NCBI RefSeq assembly: GCF_033958435.1
Contig: NC_134158.1
Location: 7,273,837 to 7,337,836 of the forward strand
Source: Carettochelys insculpta
Lineage: Eukaryota; Chordata; Testudines; Carettochelyidae
Direction: 5' to 3'
Length of the DNA: 64,000 nt
The position numbers and the translations under genes are program-made. Under the pieces are notes generated by a model, which did no database searches, was not told where the DNA came from, and was given only the letters and a program-made list of their open reading frames with translations. Of this stretch, positions 32,110-43,003 are shown in pieces. How positions within the stretch are numbered: the first letter of the stretch is position 1; every line of letters starts with the position of its first letter.

Positions 32110-32972
32110 GTGAGGGGATGATGAGTGAGGATGTGGAAGAGAATCCTCAACAGGAAGACCCTGAGCCAGGCGAAACTCATGGGACGATATTGGGAAGATC
32201 TGAAGGGGATGTGTCCTGGAGTCCAAAGCATGAGATAACAGAAGGGTATCAGCACAGGCTGGAGAGACAGCAAGGGGACCAGCCAGAGCAGGGAGCGGGT
32301 GAATCTTCTCCAATTGGAGATGGCTTGAATAATCTTAGTGAAAACATGATGCCCCAGAGATCCTTCAAAGAGGAGGAACAAAACACATCCACCGAGTGTG
32401 GGGAAGGCTTGGGCCAGAGTTTACACCTTACTATGCATCACAGAACCCACACAGGAGACAGACCCCATAAGTGTCTTCAGTGCGGGGAAAGCTTTACCGA
32501 CATCCCCTCCCTAAAAACACACCAGAGAATCCACACGGAAGAAAAACCCTACAAGTGTCCCGACTGCGAGAAGCGCTTCCGCGAGAGGTCCCACCTTACC
32601 AGCCACCAGCGAGCCCACACGGAATCCAAAACCTTCATCTGCTCTCAGTGTGGGGAGACCCTGGGGAGGTGGTCGTCCTTTCTCATCCACGAGAGGATCC
32701 ACACCGGGGAGAAACCTTACAACTGCCCCGAGTGCCAGGAGAGCTTCCGGTATAAGTCAGCGCTCGTCAGGCACCAGACAACCCACACGGGAAAGAAACC
32801 CTACAACTGCCAGGACTGTGGGAAAAGCTTCAGCTGGCGCTCCAACCTCACCAGCCATCTCAAAGTTCACACGGGGGAGAGACCCTTTAAGTGCCTCAAG
32901 TGCGGGAAAACCTTCAGTCAGAAATCGACTTGCCGCCGACATCTGAGAACCCACTGGGGAGAAGGTGAATGA
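32110..32972 (+). CDS. Gene B last exon: C2H2 zinc-finger protein (6 fingers plus 1 degenerate)
   Basis: The acceptor CCCCGCAG|GTGAGG at 32109/32110 gives phase 1, as in gene A's last exon. The linker GEGMMSEDVEENPQQEDPEP, then LGRSEGDVSWSP, is the common leader of sauropsid KRAB-ZNF last exons and is shared with gene D. A degenerate finger (TECGEGLGQSLHLTMHHRTH, first Cys lost) precedes six intact C2H2 fingers of 28-residue spacing, starting at CLQC and ending at CLKCGKTFSQKSTCRRHLRTH. The frame stays open through the acceptor to 32034, so reading from that ATG is possible but would translate intron. No KRAB exon was recognised upstream. A CpG block with a donor lies at 23.46 kb. ATTAAA at 33113 and AATAAA at 33131 could end the transcript. 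Presumed nuclear DNA-binding protein; target unknown. Confidence 0.85.
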
Positions 32973-33112
32973 ACGCCCTGAATAGGGCTGCTGGACGTGA
33001 ATTTACCGGAGCAGTTACACTATGAAACGAGCATCTGTTCTAACTGCCTGATCTTGTGTGTTCTAAAAGCCACCTGTGGACGAGGTGTGAAATCCCATTA
33101 GGATGTTAACTG

Positions 33113-33136
33113 ATTAAACATGTTTATAATAATAAA
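33113..33136 (+). terminator. Candidate polyadenylation signals of gene B
   Basis: ATTAAA (33113) and AATAAA (33131) lie 140-160 bp after the gene B stop, just before a SINE. Cleavage site not visible. Confidence 0.4.
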
Positions 33137-33330
33137 CATGGAGCTAGAAGGGCCCTTAAGAGGTCATCAAGTCCAGACTCCTGCACTCACAGCAGGACCT
33201 ATCACCATCCCGTCCAGATTTTCCCCCTCCCCCACCTCTAACCTTAGAAGGCTCCATCAGGGCTTGAACTCACAAGCAGAGGGTTACAAGGACAAGCCTG
33301 TACCCGCTGAGCTAATTGCTATCTCTATGG
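33137..33330 (-). repeat. tRNA-derived SINE with CR1 tail
   Basis: The CR1-like part ('GAGGTCATCAAGTCCAGACTC', 'CTCACAGCAGGACC') comes first. The antisense tRNA-like head then shows B box 'GGCTTGAACTCACAAGC' and A box 'CCCGCTGAGCTAATTGC'. Confidence 0.8.
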
Positions 33331-36020
33331 CAGTAGTTGAACCTACAATCATCTGCTGCCTGGTCAGACACATTATCTGGTGCACCGCTGACCTGCATAA
33401 TCAATTTAATCAGGGATTAATCAGTTCCCTGGCCCACTGTGTCACTCCACAGAGGGGGGCTGCTCCGGCATGGCACAGTGGGCCGAACGAGGCTGGAGCA
33501 GCCCCGTCGGGCCAGAAACTACTTGACCAGTTACCCCGGTGAGCGTGCAGGTAGGGCAGTGCTTGCCGATGAACCGGTTAAACTTTTACCTCCATAATGT
33601 GGCTGTAGCTTGTCTTGAAAATCAGCCTCATCTGGGCCAGAGATAGTTTCACATCGCGCCCCCTAACTTCATGTGGTCTGTGGGATCCTTGATACAGCTC
33701 CCACAGTAGGGAGCCGCTTTTGCTATTCAGATTGCTCGTAAACACGGTGCAAGCTGGACCCCTCCATGAAAAGCAGGAAAGAGAACCTTTAGAAGACCTG
33801 CTCCCCCCGAAACATAACCTTAACTCTGCCCTCCTTGATAGCCGTCGCGGTGTACCAAAGCATACGTTAGCGCTCTCTGCCTTTACAAATGTTACACAAT
33901 AGGCGAGGAACAGACCACTGGTGGGCAGCGTAGGACAAGGTCCGCCAGCTTCTCTTGATAAGGGACGATTCGGGTGTAGGAGAGGCAGGCTGAGCAGCTG
34001 CCGCACACACACCAAAAACAAGTCTGCTCCACACAGAGCACCTCAAAATGGCCCCTGCCTGGAGGATTCCCTCTGAACTGCGGCTTGCAGGGACCCCGCA
34101 GTAAGCTCCAGAGACCGTACACCACCAGATTGTTGTCAGTTGCAAATGGCTGCACGGCCTTGTGTGTTTCTACTTACCCGTGGGACTCAGCGCTGCAGGG
34201 AACCCTAACTGGTCCTGCTCAAGTACACCGTTCCCAGGACAGCTCTGCCAGCCCTCTGGCACGTTCCGTCCAGCTACGCTTCCCACGGTGAAGGCAGACG
34301 GGTGCGTGCAGACGGATTCTAGGGTTCCAAGGTACAGAATGCAACTCGAGCTGTGGTGCGTTTTCTGAGTCCTTCCTGACTCCTTGTTCAAGCCGCACAG
34401 TTCCTGGTGCACTCTTCGGGGTGTTGCCGCCTCTGAGGGGGCGGAGTTAGGGTTACAATGCGGGAATGACCTTGACTTTAATCTCTTGGGTGTTTGAGGT
34501 GGAGGTTTGGCTGCTCTGCACAAGGCAACGCCGCTCAGCGTGAGCTCTGCACGGACTCAGGGTTTGGATGGTGAATAAATGTGCTGATTCCACAGGTGTC
34601 GTCACTGTTTGACTTTTCAGGGTCTGGCGCCCGTCTCTGGCATTGGCAGACAGCCGCCAGCTCCGGTCTGCTCAGCCCTCCTGTGCCTGCTATGCAAAGC
34701 AACAGCCCCGATCGGCCCCTCCCTCTATCCCCCCAGCTCCTGGGATCCTCTTCCTCGGCCAGGATCCTCTCCCTCATCTCACCTGGTTCCTCTGCCCGTG
34801 TCCTATGGAGTGGGTACCCCAGGGACCTTTTTGTGCCCTTTATTCACAAACCCCCCAGGGGCCTGGGGCGGTGCAGTGATAAGGGACTAGGAGGAGGGGG
34901 GATGGGCAGGGAAGAGCCTGTGCTGAGCACAGGGGTGGGAAGTGAGGGGGTGGGCGTGTGAGTGATGGGGAGAGCGAGTGCTGAGACCGGAGAACTCACT
35001 GCACTAGCTGAGCCCAGCTCCTCATTACAAAGGGGGCCGCAGCTGTAGCCGACAGGCAGAGAAGTAGCTCAGGCCCATTTGCCCAGCTGCAGAGGACTCA
35101 CCATTACGGTCGGCTGTAACAGGGAGCTGCCACGGCGTCGGGGGGAGATGGGCAATCAGCTTGGGGAGCCATGGAGAGCCGGGAGCCGGTTCTGCCTCAT
35201 GAAGACGTTCCAGAGTGAGGAAGGAGCCGTTCTGGGGTCACTCTCTGCTTTGGCGGCTGGCGACGGGCTGTCCCCGCGATGGGGCGTGACAAACGGGAGG
35301 GGGATGAGAGAACAGGACGGGGAGGGAATTTGGACATTGAAATGAAGCTCCGTTATTGTCCCTTCGCTTCCCAGTCCCTCGCCACAGCCAAGGAGCCGGT
35401 TCTGTAAAGGGGGATCAGGCCGATGGGTCCATAGGCCGTGCGCGCCGCTGGCGCTGCCCCTCTCCAGACCCGGGGCAGGGTCCAAGAGGCCCCGACACGT
35501 CTCCTGGGGCATTCGGCCATTGGCTACCGGGGGCCACTTTTGGGTGATGTTTCCCCCTCCTCTCCGGGTCGTCCACCTCCCAGCACCATCCTCCGGCCGC
35601 TCCCTTTGTGTCGCTTCGGGCCTCGTTCGGGGGCCGGGACCCTGCAGCTGCAGATGCAGCTGGAATCTGCTTCTCCCGTCGAGCGGAGCCGAGTTGGCTC
35701 ATTGCAGGCCTGGGACTCCACCCCGTGCCCAGCACCGCTCGGCCCAGCACCCTGCCAGTGCTGCCCTGACTGGCTGAGGCCCCCACCAGCCCCTCGTGAG
35801 AAAGTCCTACACCGGGCTCACCTGCTCCCTGGCCTCCTGCTGCCCCTTTACCTCCGAATCCCCCTTTGCCCTTTCTGTGCCCCTGGCCTGACCCCAAAAT
35901 ACCTCCCCCAGGACCCTCCCCTTGGCTGCTGGGGGTTACGCTGCTGGGCCTGGTCTGTCCTCATTCGTGCCAGGCTTGAGCCCTGGCGAGAGGAGACCAG
36001 GAATTACGCTGGGGTCACAG
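33331..36020. other. Long gene-free stretch between genes B and C
   Basis: About 2.7 kb with no exon, tRNA or clear repeat. Composition is moderately GC-rich toward 35.4-35.9 kb. Many overlapping frames exist on both strands (for example 35438-36115) but none shows a domain or a codon pattern I can defend. Confidence 0.5.
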
Positions 36021-36125
36021 GAGGTGTTACCACTAAATTTTCCCACCTGTGCAGAATGAATTTTGTTACGTGCACCAGTGCAACGGGGACGTGCAACACA
36101 TCACCTTCGTGTTGACGCACATCAC
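36021..36125 (+). repeat. Dispersed repeat 'CCCTCTAATTTTT', fragment
   Basis: 'TACCACTAAATTTTCCCACC', 'GCAGAATGAATTTTGTTACG' and 'GCACCAGTGCAACG' match the left half of the family. Confidence 0.5.
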
Positions 36126-36339
36126 AACTTGTGGCAACAGTGGGGCCCAGGGTTTCTGTGTGCTGGGGTGGGGGGCTCAGGCCTGGGGCAGAGGGTTGGG
36201 GTGCAGGAGTGTGAGGACTTGCGTGGGGAGGCGCGCTCTAGCGAGGGGATGGGGACGCCAGGTGTGGGGTAAAGGGAAGAGCTCCTGGTTTGGGGAGGGG
36301 CTCTGGGCAGTGGATTGGGGTGCAGGGGGTACAAGCTCA

Positions 36340-37270
36340 GTTGGGGATTGAGGTGTAGGGGTATGAGCTCTGGGCTGGAGATTGGGGTGTGGGGGGCTGG
36401 TCTCTGGGCTGCGGATCGGGGTGTGGGGTGGTCAAACTCTGGGCTGGGGATCAGGGGACGGGGGGGTCTGGGCTGGGCTCTGGGCTGGGGTTTGGGGTGC
36501 AGGGGGGGTTCTGGGCCTGGCTCTGGGCTGGAGATCAGGGTACAGGGGGGTGATACGGGCTGTAGGCTGGGGATCTGGGTGCGGGGGTGCTCTGTGCTGG
36601 CGATCGGGGTGCGGTGGTGGTTCTGGGCCGAGCTCTGTGCTGGTGGTCGGGGTGCGGGGGGGCTCTGGGCTGGGGGTCGGGGTGTGGGGGCGGGTCGGCC
36701 TCTGGGCTGGGGGTTGGGGTGCGGGGGGTGGGGTTCTGGGCCGGGCTCTGTGCTGGGGATCTGGGTGCGGGGGGGCTCTGGGCTGGGGGTCGGGGTGCGG
36801 GGGGTGGGGTTCTGGGCCGGGCTCTGGGCTGGGGATCTGGGTGCGGGGGGGCTCTGGGCTGGGGGTCGGGGTGCGGGGGGTGGGGTTCTGGGCCGGGCTC
36901 TGGGCTGGGGATCTGGGTGCGGGGGGGCTCTGGGCTGGGGGTCGGGGTGCGGGGGGTGGGGTTCTGGGCCGGGCTCTGTACTGGGGATCTGGGTGCGGGG
37001 GGGCTCTGGGCTGGGGGTCGGGGTGCGGGGGGTGGGGTTCTGGGCCGGGCTCTGTACTGGGGATCTGGGTGCGGGGGGGCTCTGGGCTGGGGGTCGGGGT
37101 GCGGGGGGTGGGGTTCTGGGCCGGGCTCTGTGCTGGGGATCTGGGTGCGGGGGGGCTCTGGGCTGGGGATCTGGGTGCGGGGGGGCTCTGGGCTGGGGGT
37201 CGGGGTGCGGGGGGTGGGGTTCTGGGCCGGGCTCTGGGCTTTGGATCTGGGTGCGGGGGCGGGGCGGGCT
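36340..37270. repeat. G-rich minisatellite, 76-bp unit
   Basis: From about 36700 the motif 'GGGTTCTGGGCCGGGCTCTG' recurs at 36731, 36807, 36883, 36959, 37035 and 37111, exactly 76 bp apart. It recurs at 37217 after an extra 30-bp subunit. To the left, 30-40-bp subunits ('GCTCTGGGCTGGGGATC') are more diverged. All long frames here are repeat artefacts. Runs of G3-G8 give strong G-quadruplex potential on the plus strand. Confidence 0.95.
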
Positions 37271-37413
37271 CTGGGGTGTGAACTCCGCTCCCCGCCCCCC
37301 CCCTCCTCGCTCCCCGCCCCCCGGCGCCTGCGGGCCGCGGCTCCAGCGGCGGATCGGAGCATGTGCAGCGCCGCAGCCGCAGCCGCAGCCGGGGCGGGCC
37401 GGGCCGATCCCAG
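37271..37413 (+). promoter_or_regulatory. CpG-rich block with candidate exon 1, possibly gene C
   Basis: 'CGGGCCGCGGCTCCAGCGGC' and GC-repeat sequence precede a donor, GATCCCAG|GTGGGC, at 37413/37414. An ATG at 37360 opens MCSAAAAAAAGAGRADP up to the donor, but such exons are usually non-coding. It lies between two inverted minisatellites and upstream of the gene C fingers at 40.0 kb. CpG-rich sequence runs on to about 37560. Assignment is by position. Confidence 0.4.
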
Positions 37414-37654
37414 GTGGGCGCTGGGGGGGCTCGCGTGGAGCCGGGCCGAGCTGTGCCCGGGAGAGACCAGATCCGCCCCCGCAGCGGGGCCGGGAGGGGC
37501 TGCAGGACGCGGGGGGCTCGAAGGAGGCCGGGGAGAGGCTGTTCTCGGGGTGAGGGGGGGGGGTCTCCCAGCTCTACCGAGCCCCGGGGAGGAGGCGGCA
37601 GGTCCCCGACAGTCTCGGGGAAGCAGCAGCTGCTGGGGCTTCCCGGGAACCTAA

Positions 37655-38690
37655 AACCCTACACCCCAATCCCCAGCCCAGAGCCCCCCCGCACCCGAAT
37701 CCCCAGCCCAGAGCCCACACCCCTCCTGCACCCCAATCCCCAACCCACACCCCCCTGCACCCCAATCTCCAGCCCAGAGCCCCCTGCACCCCAATCTCCA
37801 GCCCACACCCCTCCTGCACCCCAATCCCCAGCCCACACCCCCTGCATCCCAATCCCCAGGCTAGAGCCCACAGCCCTCCTGCACCCCAATCCCCCACCCA
37901 GACCCCCCAGACCCCAATCCCCAGCCCAGAGCCCACACCCCTCCTGCACCCCAATCCCCAGCCCACACCCCCCTGCACCCCAATCCCCAGCCCAGAGCCT
38001 GTATCCCCCTGCACCCCAATGCCCAGCCCAGAGCCCACACCCCTCCTGCACCCCACTCCCCAACCCACAGCCCACACCCCTCCTGCACCCCAGTCCAGAG
38101 CCCCCCTGCACCCCAATCCCCAGCCCAAAGTCCACACCCCCTGTGCCCAAATCTCTAGCCTAAAGTCTTTGTCCCTCCTGCACCCCAATCCCTAGCCCAG
38201 AGCCCCCACCCCCATGCACCCCAATCTCCAGCCTAGAGCCTGTGTCCCTCCTGCACCCCAATCCCCAGCCCAGAGCCTGTATCCCCCTGCACCCCAATGC
38301 CCAGCCCAGAGCCCACACCCCTCCTGCACCCCACTCCCCAACCCACAGCCCACACCCCTCCTGCACCCCAGTCCAGAGCCCCCCTGCACCCCAATCCCCA
38401 GCCCAAAGTCCACACCCCCTGTGCCCAAACCTCTAGCCTAAAGTCTTTGTCCCTCCTGCACCCCAATCCCTAGCCCAGAGCCCCCACCCCCATGCACCCC
38501 AATCTCCAGCCTAGAGCCTGTGTCCCTCCTGCACCCCAATCCCCAGCCCAGAGCCTGTATTCCCCCCTGCACCCTAATCCCCAGCCCAGAGCCCACACAC
38601 CCCTGCACCCCGATCCACAGCCCAGAGCCAATACCACCCCAATCCCCAGCCCAGAGCCCACATGCCCTGCACCCCAATCCTTAGCACAGG
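37655..38690. repeat. C-rich minisatellite, inverse of the 36.3-kb array
   Basis: The units are about 30-38 bp ('CCCCAATCCCCAGCCCAGAG' + 'CCCACACCCCTCCTGCA'). Read on the minus strand they match the subunits of the G-rich array. A higher-order block is duplicated with an offset of 278 bp: 37996 pairs with 38274 and 38161 with 38439, nearly base for base. Confidence 0.92.
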
Positions 38691-38919
38691 CTGGTGAAGC
38701 AGCAGGGACGCGGCAGCTGCCCACGCTCCCCCTGCTTGCCTGAGGCTTGGGGAAGTGACGCCGCCAGTAGCTTCGCCTGTGCCGCTGCTGATGGAAAAGG
38801 TCAGCGAAGGAGGGCCAAAATAAGGCACCATTGGACCCTTTTAAAAAGTAAGTCGGGCACCTTTTTGGCCTCCCAAATACGGGGCCATCGCACCCAATAT
38901 GGGACAGATGGTCATGTTA

Positions 38920-39192
38920 GTAGCGAGGGACGGCAGAACAAGGAGCAATGGTCCGAAGTTACAGAGCGGGAGGTGTAGGATGGATATTGGGAATTTCCCT
39001 AGGAGGGTGGTGAAGCACTGGAATCTGTTACCTAGAGAGGTGGTGGAATCTCCATCCTTAGAGGTTTTTAAGTCCTGGCTTGACCAAGCCCTGGCTGGGA
39101 TGATTTAGTTGGCGTTGATCCTGCTGCGGGCAAGGGGCTGGACTCAATGGCCTCCTGAGGTCCCTTCCAGCCCTAGGCATCTATGATTGTAT
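38920..39192 (+). repeat. CR1 LINE 3' fragment
   Basis: 'GGCAGAACAAGGAGCAATGG', 'GTGGTGAAGCACTGGAATC' and 'CTTCCAGCCCTAGGCATCTA'. Confidence 0.9.
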
Positions 39193-39489
39193 AACCAGCC
39201 TTCTCAGTGGTAATCCTTGCAGTCCCTTTGCTAGGCTAATTGCCTCGGTGTTAAAGTGCTGAGGGGTGTGAATTTGCTCAGCTGGGTGTGCTGGATCTCA
39301 GAGACTTTGGACACACATGCACAGACACATACAGATAAAACCCCTTCTTTGTTCACCAAATGATAACCCCAACATCCAAAGGAAGGATTGGGATCTGTCT
39401 GTGATTTTGCTGCTGGTAGTGAAAATGAATGTACTTACTCAGAGCCTGCATGCAGAAGGGAGGTTGGCTGTGTGAGGGTATTTTGTTTT

Positions 39490-39893
39490 GAAAGGTCTGG
39501 AGAACATGAGCTACGCGGGAAGACTGAAAGAATTGGGTTTGTTTAGTTTAGAAAAGAGAAGACTCAGACGGACATGATAGCGGTTTTCAAGTATCTAAAA
39601 GAGGGTTACAAGGAGGAGGGAGAGAATTTGTTCTCCTTGGCCTCTGAGGACAGGACAAGGAGCAATGGGCTGAAACTGCAGCAAGGGAGGTTTAGGCTGG
39701 ACATTAGGAAAAATCTTCCTAACTCTCAGGGTGGTTAAACACTGAAATAAATTGCCTGGGGAGGTTGTGGAATCTTAAGAGCAGGTTAGATGGACATCCA
39801 TCGGGGATGGTCTAGACAGTGCTTGGTCCTGCCATGAGGTCAGGGGACTGATCTTTCGAGGTTCCTTCCAGTTCTAATGTTCTATGATTCTAT
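39490..39893 (+). repeat. CR1 LINE 3' fragment
   Basis: 'TGAAAGAATTGGGTTTGTTT', 'GAGGTTGTGGAATCTTAAGA' and 'CTAATGTTCTATGATTCTAT'. It ends about 90 bp before the gene C splice region. Confidence 0.9.
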
Positions 39894-39984
39894 TTGTTCC
39901 ACCATTTCCTGCTTCACTATCTGAGATTTCCTTTCCTCCCGTGCAGGGAATGACTTTTGTCCGGATTCTCCTACGTCCCATCAG

Positions 39985-40039
39985 GTGACGGGACAGTGAG
40001 AACAAGGAGGCAGATCCACAGTGGAGTGGCGCTGAGCAA
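39985..40039 (+). pseudogene. Gene C: frame-broken 5' end of the finger exon
   Basis: The acceptor (CCCATCAG|GTGACGGG) is conserved with gene D. D reads GTGATGACATGGTGAGTGAGAAC; C reads GTGACGGGACAGTGAGAAC and lacks four bases. In the finger frame C therefore meets TGA at 39986-39988 right after the acceptor. In the spliced frame it runs into a different frame ending at 40199. The leader [13 protein letters not shown] remains recognisable in the finger frame just before ATG 40040. Confidence 0.75.
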
Positions 40040-40951
40040 ATGGAAGCCCAGAGAGGGCTCTTGGGAAGATCTGATGGGGATGTTTCCCAGAGTCCTGAGC
40101 CAGGAGAACCCTGTGAAAATCAGCTCAGGCCAGAGGAGCAGCAGGAGAACTTCTTGGGGGACAAGTCGGGTAAATCCACTGACCAAAGAGGAGGTTTGAA
40201 AGACCTCTCTGAAGATACGATCCAGCCAGGAATCTGCACGAAAGCACATTTCATTGTGCATCATAAAATCCACACAGGAGAGAGCCCCCGTAACTGTACG
40301 CAGTGTGGGAAATCCTTCCCTGAGAGCTCCACCCTGGTTGTGCATCAGCGAGAGCACCCAGACGAGAAACCCTATAAATGCCTTGACTGCGGGAAAAGCT
40401 TCAAGCAGAGCTCGACCCTGATTTCCCACCAGAAAATCCACACAGGAGAGAGGCCTTATCACTGCCTGGAGTGTGGGAAAAGCTTCAGTCAAAGCTCCAA
40501 CCTAATAAAGCATCAGAGAATCCATACAGGAGAGAGACCCTATAGCTGCCTGGAATGCGGGAAAAGTTACACTTGGTATTCGCACCTCAGGAGACATGAG
40601 AGAATGCATACCGGAAAGATGCCCGTTAGCTGCCCTGACTGCGGGAAGAAATTCAGTGACAACTCAGCCGTTGTTAGACATCAAAGGATCCATACTGGAG
40701 AGAGACCCTATAAGTGCCTGGTGTGTGGGAAAAGCTTCAAGCAGAGCTCAGACCTCCTGAATCACCAGAGAATCCACACAGGAGAAAAGCCCTTTTACTG
40801 CCCCGAGTGTGGGAAGGGGTTCAGTCGGAAGGCTCACGTCCTTTCCCACCGGAAAATGCACAGGACAGAGAGGTCCTTTGATTGCCTTGCATGTGGGAGA
40901 AACTTCAGTAGAAGCTCTGACCTCATTAGACATCAGCTAACCCACACTTGA
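40040..40951 (+). CDS. Gene C: C2H2 zinc-finger ORF (8 fingers), probably decaying
   Basis: The open frame from ATG 40040 ([20 protein letters not shown]) ends at TGA 40949-40951 and encodes 303 aa. After a leader with [19 protein letters not shown] and a finger scrap ([13 protein letters not shown]), eight intact C2H2 fingers run from CTQC to [21 protein letters not shown]. It is a close paralogue of gene D: C fingers 1-8 match D fingers 2-9 in order, and C finger 7 and D finger 8 share the helix RKAHVLS. Compared with D it lacks an in-phase join to an upstream exon and has lost two C-terminal fingers to the TGA. A protein could still be made from the internal ATG. Otherwise this is a young pseudogene. 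No KRAB exon was recognised upstream. Confidence 0.75.
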   Translation: MEAQRGLLGRSDGDVSQSPEPGEPCENQLRPEEQQENFLGDKSGKSTDQRGGLKDLSEDTIQPGICTKAHFIVHHKIHTGESPRNCTQCGKSFPESSTLVVHQREHPDEKPYKCLDCGKSFKQSSTLISHQKIHTGERPYHCLECGKSFSQSSNLIKHQRIHTGERPYSCLECGKSYTWYSHLRRHERMHTGKMPVSCPDCGKKFSDNSAVVRHQRIHTGERPYKCLVCGKSFKQSSDLLNHQRIHTGEKPFYCPECGKGFSRKAHVLSHRKMHRTERSFDCLACGRNFSRSSDLIRHQLTHT

Positions 40952-41122
40952 AACCCAACACGTAAATGTCCTCTCTGTCGGGAAAGTTTCCTACAGAGGT
41001 CAGAACTAACGTCCCATCTGTGTGTCCACACGGCAAAGAGAAACTGTGAATGTTCTGTCTGCAGGAAGTTCTGCAAGGTGAAGGTCTTACTAATGTCCCA
41101 CCAGAAATTCCACATAGGCTAG
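40952..41122 (+). pseudogene. Gene C: two fingers stranded behind the premature stop
   Basis: In the same frame after the TGA the sequence reads NPTRKCPLCRESFLQRSELT, SHLCVHTAKRNCECSVC and RKFCKVKVLLMSHQKFH, up to TAG at 41120. Both fingers keep all four Zn ligands. They match D's last two fingers, so the stop looks recent. Confidence 0.85.
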
Positions 41123-41180
41123 CATGGGCAGGAGCTCTCAGCATGGGGCAATGGCTCTGTGCCCTTTGAAAGCAAAGTAT

Positions 41181-42215
41181 GACTTACTTGTCTTAAACTC
41201 TTGTACTCCGAGTGGAGCATAGGTCATCCACAAGTAGCCTTCACTTCACTCTGTCTCAGGACAAAACTTAAAAGCAGGCCAGTAGCACTTTAAAGACTAA
41301 CAAAATAATTTATTAGGTGATGAGCTTTCGTGGGACAGACCCACTTCTTCAGACCAGAGCCAGACCGGAACAGACTCGACATTTAAGGCACGGAGAACGA
41401 AAAATAGTTATCAAGGTTGACAAATCAGAAAAATTGCAATCGAGGTGGGGAAATCAGAAGAGAAGAGGGGCAATAGGAGTGGGGGGGAAGTCAAGAGTCA
41501 GATAAAATCAAGTACGTAAAAGAGTCCTTATAACGGGCGAGGTAATTGGCGTCCCAGTTCAAACCGCGTGCTAATGTCTGTGTTTTACTGAAAAGGAACT
41601 TTAAGGATCGCCTACAATGAGAGAGTGCCAAGCCCTCTTTTATATTCAAATTGGACACATTAACACGTGGTTTGAACCAGGACGCTAATTACCTAGCTCA
41701 TTATAAGGACTCTTTTACCTACTTTGTTTTATCTGACTCTTGACTTTCCCCCCTTCTGCCGCCCCACTGCTCTTCTGATTTGCCCACCTTGATTACAATT
41801 TTTCTGATTTGTCAACCTTGATAACTAGTTTTGGTTCTCTGTGCCTTAAATATTGAGTCTGGTCTGGTCTGGCTATGGTCTGAAGAAGTGGGTTTGTCCC
41901 CCAACAGCTCATCACCTAATAAATTATTTTGTTAGTCTTTAAAGTGCTAGTGGGCTGCTTTTTTGTTTTGTTAGGACAAAACTTCTAGCTGGTTCCAGGA
42001 ATACCCAAGTTGTTGCCCTTCAGTCTTAGTAGATCTCCACATTGTCCGAGGTCTTCCTCTTTTGTGTTTTCCTTGTGGCTTCTTTGTGAGTGCTTGACGG
42101 ATTGTGCTGAATGTTGGTTTTCTGTGAGTATGGCCTGGTCATCCCCACTTTCTTCTCTTGAGTTGAATGTCAAGTGGTTCTTGTCCTGATCTGCTCCAAA
42201 GCTCCTCATTTTTTG
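41181..42215 (-). mobile_element. Non-LTR retrotransposon 3' fragment inserted beside gene C
   Basis: The right part ('GTTGCCCTTCAGTCTTAGTA', 'CCCCACTTTCTTCTCTTGAG') is the same family as 26077-26890. GCAAAGTAT flanks it at 41172-41180 and 42216-42224. The gene D paralogue has the undisturbed site ('CAAGCCAAGCATAAATGAGC'). It is itself split by a Penelope-like insertion. Confidence 0.8.
41270..41972. mobile_element. Penelope-like inverted double element, TSD of 12 bp
   Basis: The left arm is an antisense 3' end and the right arm a sense 3' end of the 'CTGAAGAAGTGGG' type. Scraps of the C-terminal coding region ('TTTTATATTCAAATTGG') lie between. AGGACAAAACTT flanks it at 41258-41269 and 41973-41984, inside the non-LTR element. 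Confidence 0.88.
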
Positions 42216-42645
42216 GCAAAGTATAAATATGCTTCATGGGTGGATGGTCTGTGGAAGACCAGTGAGTGGATGAAGGGTTTTGGTTTCAGTGGGGGGTGCT
42301 TGAAAGGGGCAGAGGAGGAGGGAACGGTAGGGCGCTGGGTTATTTCCAAGCATGGAGGTGAGCCAGTGCTGGGATTGCTGGAGAGCCATTTCTGTGGGTT
42401 TCACGTGCACTTTCGTGTTCGGAGGAGAGGTAAAGGTTCCCCATTACAGTTTGTGTCTGAGTTGCCTCTGTAGCTCCTGGGGAACATGAGGGTAGGGATA
42501 GGGGAACGCTATTCAGAGAAGCAGCGAGGGGCAGTCTGCACCTGTAATTACGACGCAGTAAGAGCTACCAGTCTGGTCAGACAGGATGTCAGAGCACTGC
42601 TCCCTGTGTATTGGACTTCTCTGTTGTTCTGACTGGGGAATTCAT

Positions 42646-43003
42646 AGAATCATAGAACGCTAGGACTGGAAGGGACCTTGAGAGGTCATCGACTCCAGCC
42701 CGCTGCCCTCATGGCAGGACCAAGTACAGTCTAGACCATCCCTGATAGACATTTATCTAAGCTGCTCTTAAATATCTCCAGCGATGGAGATTCCACAACC
42801 TCCCCAGGCAATTTATTCCACTGCTTGACCACCCTGACAGTTAGGAACTTTTTCCTAATGTCCAACCCAAACCTCCCTTGCTGCAGTTTAAGCCTCTTGT
42901 TCTATCCTCAGAGGCCAAGAAGAAGTTTTCTCCCTCCTCCTTATGACACTCTTTTCGATACTTGAAAACCGCTATCATGTCACCCCTTAATCTTCTTTTT
43001 TCC
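42646..43003 (-). repeat. CR1 LINE 3' fragment, TSD AATTCAT
   Basis: The tail is at the left ('AGAATCATAGAACGCTAGGA') and antisense RT tail at the right ('TTGAAAACCGCTATCATGTC'). AATTCAT occurs at 42639-42645 and 43004-43010. The gene D flank has one uninterrupted copy of this site ('GGGGAATTCGTGGTGGAGAG'). Confidence 0.92.

Noticed and set aside
33331..36020. A hidden gene between B and C
   Set aside because: Several frames exceed 100 codons but none shows splice signals with matching phase, a domain or a sensible start. It stays unassigned.
36315..38188. Gly/Trp-rich frames up to 412 codons and their Pro-rich antisense partners
   Set aside because: All three frames and both strands are open because the 76-bp and 30-38-bp units contain no stop. 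They are minisatellite translations.
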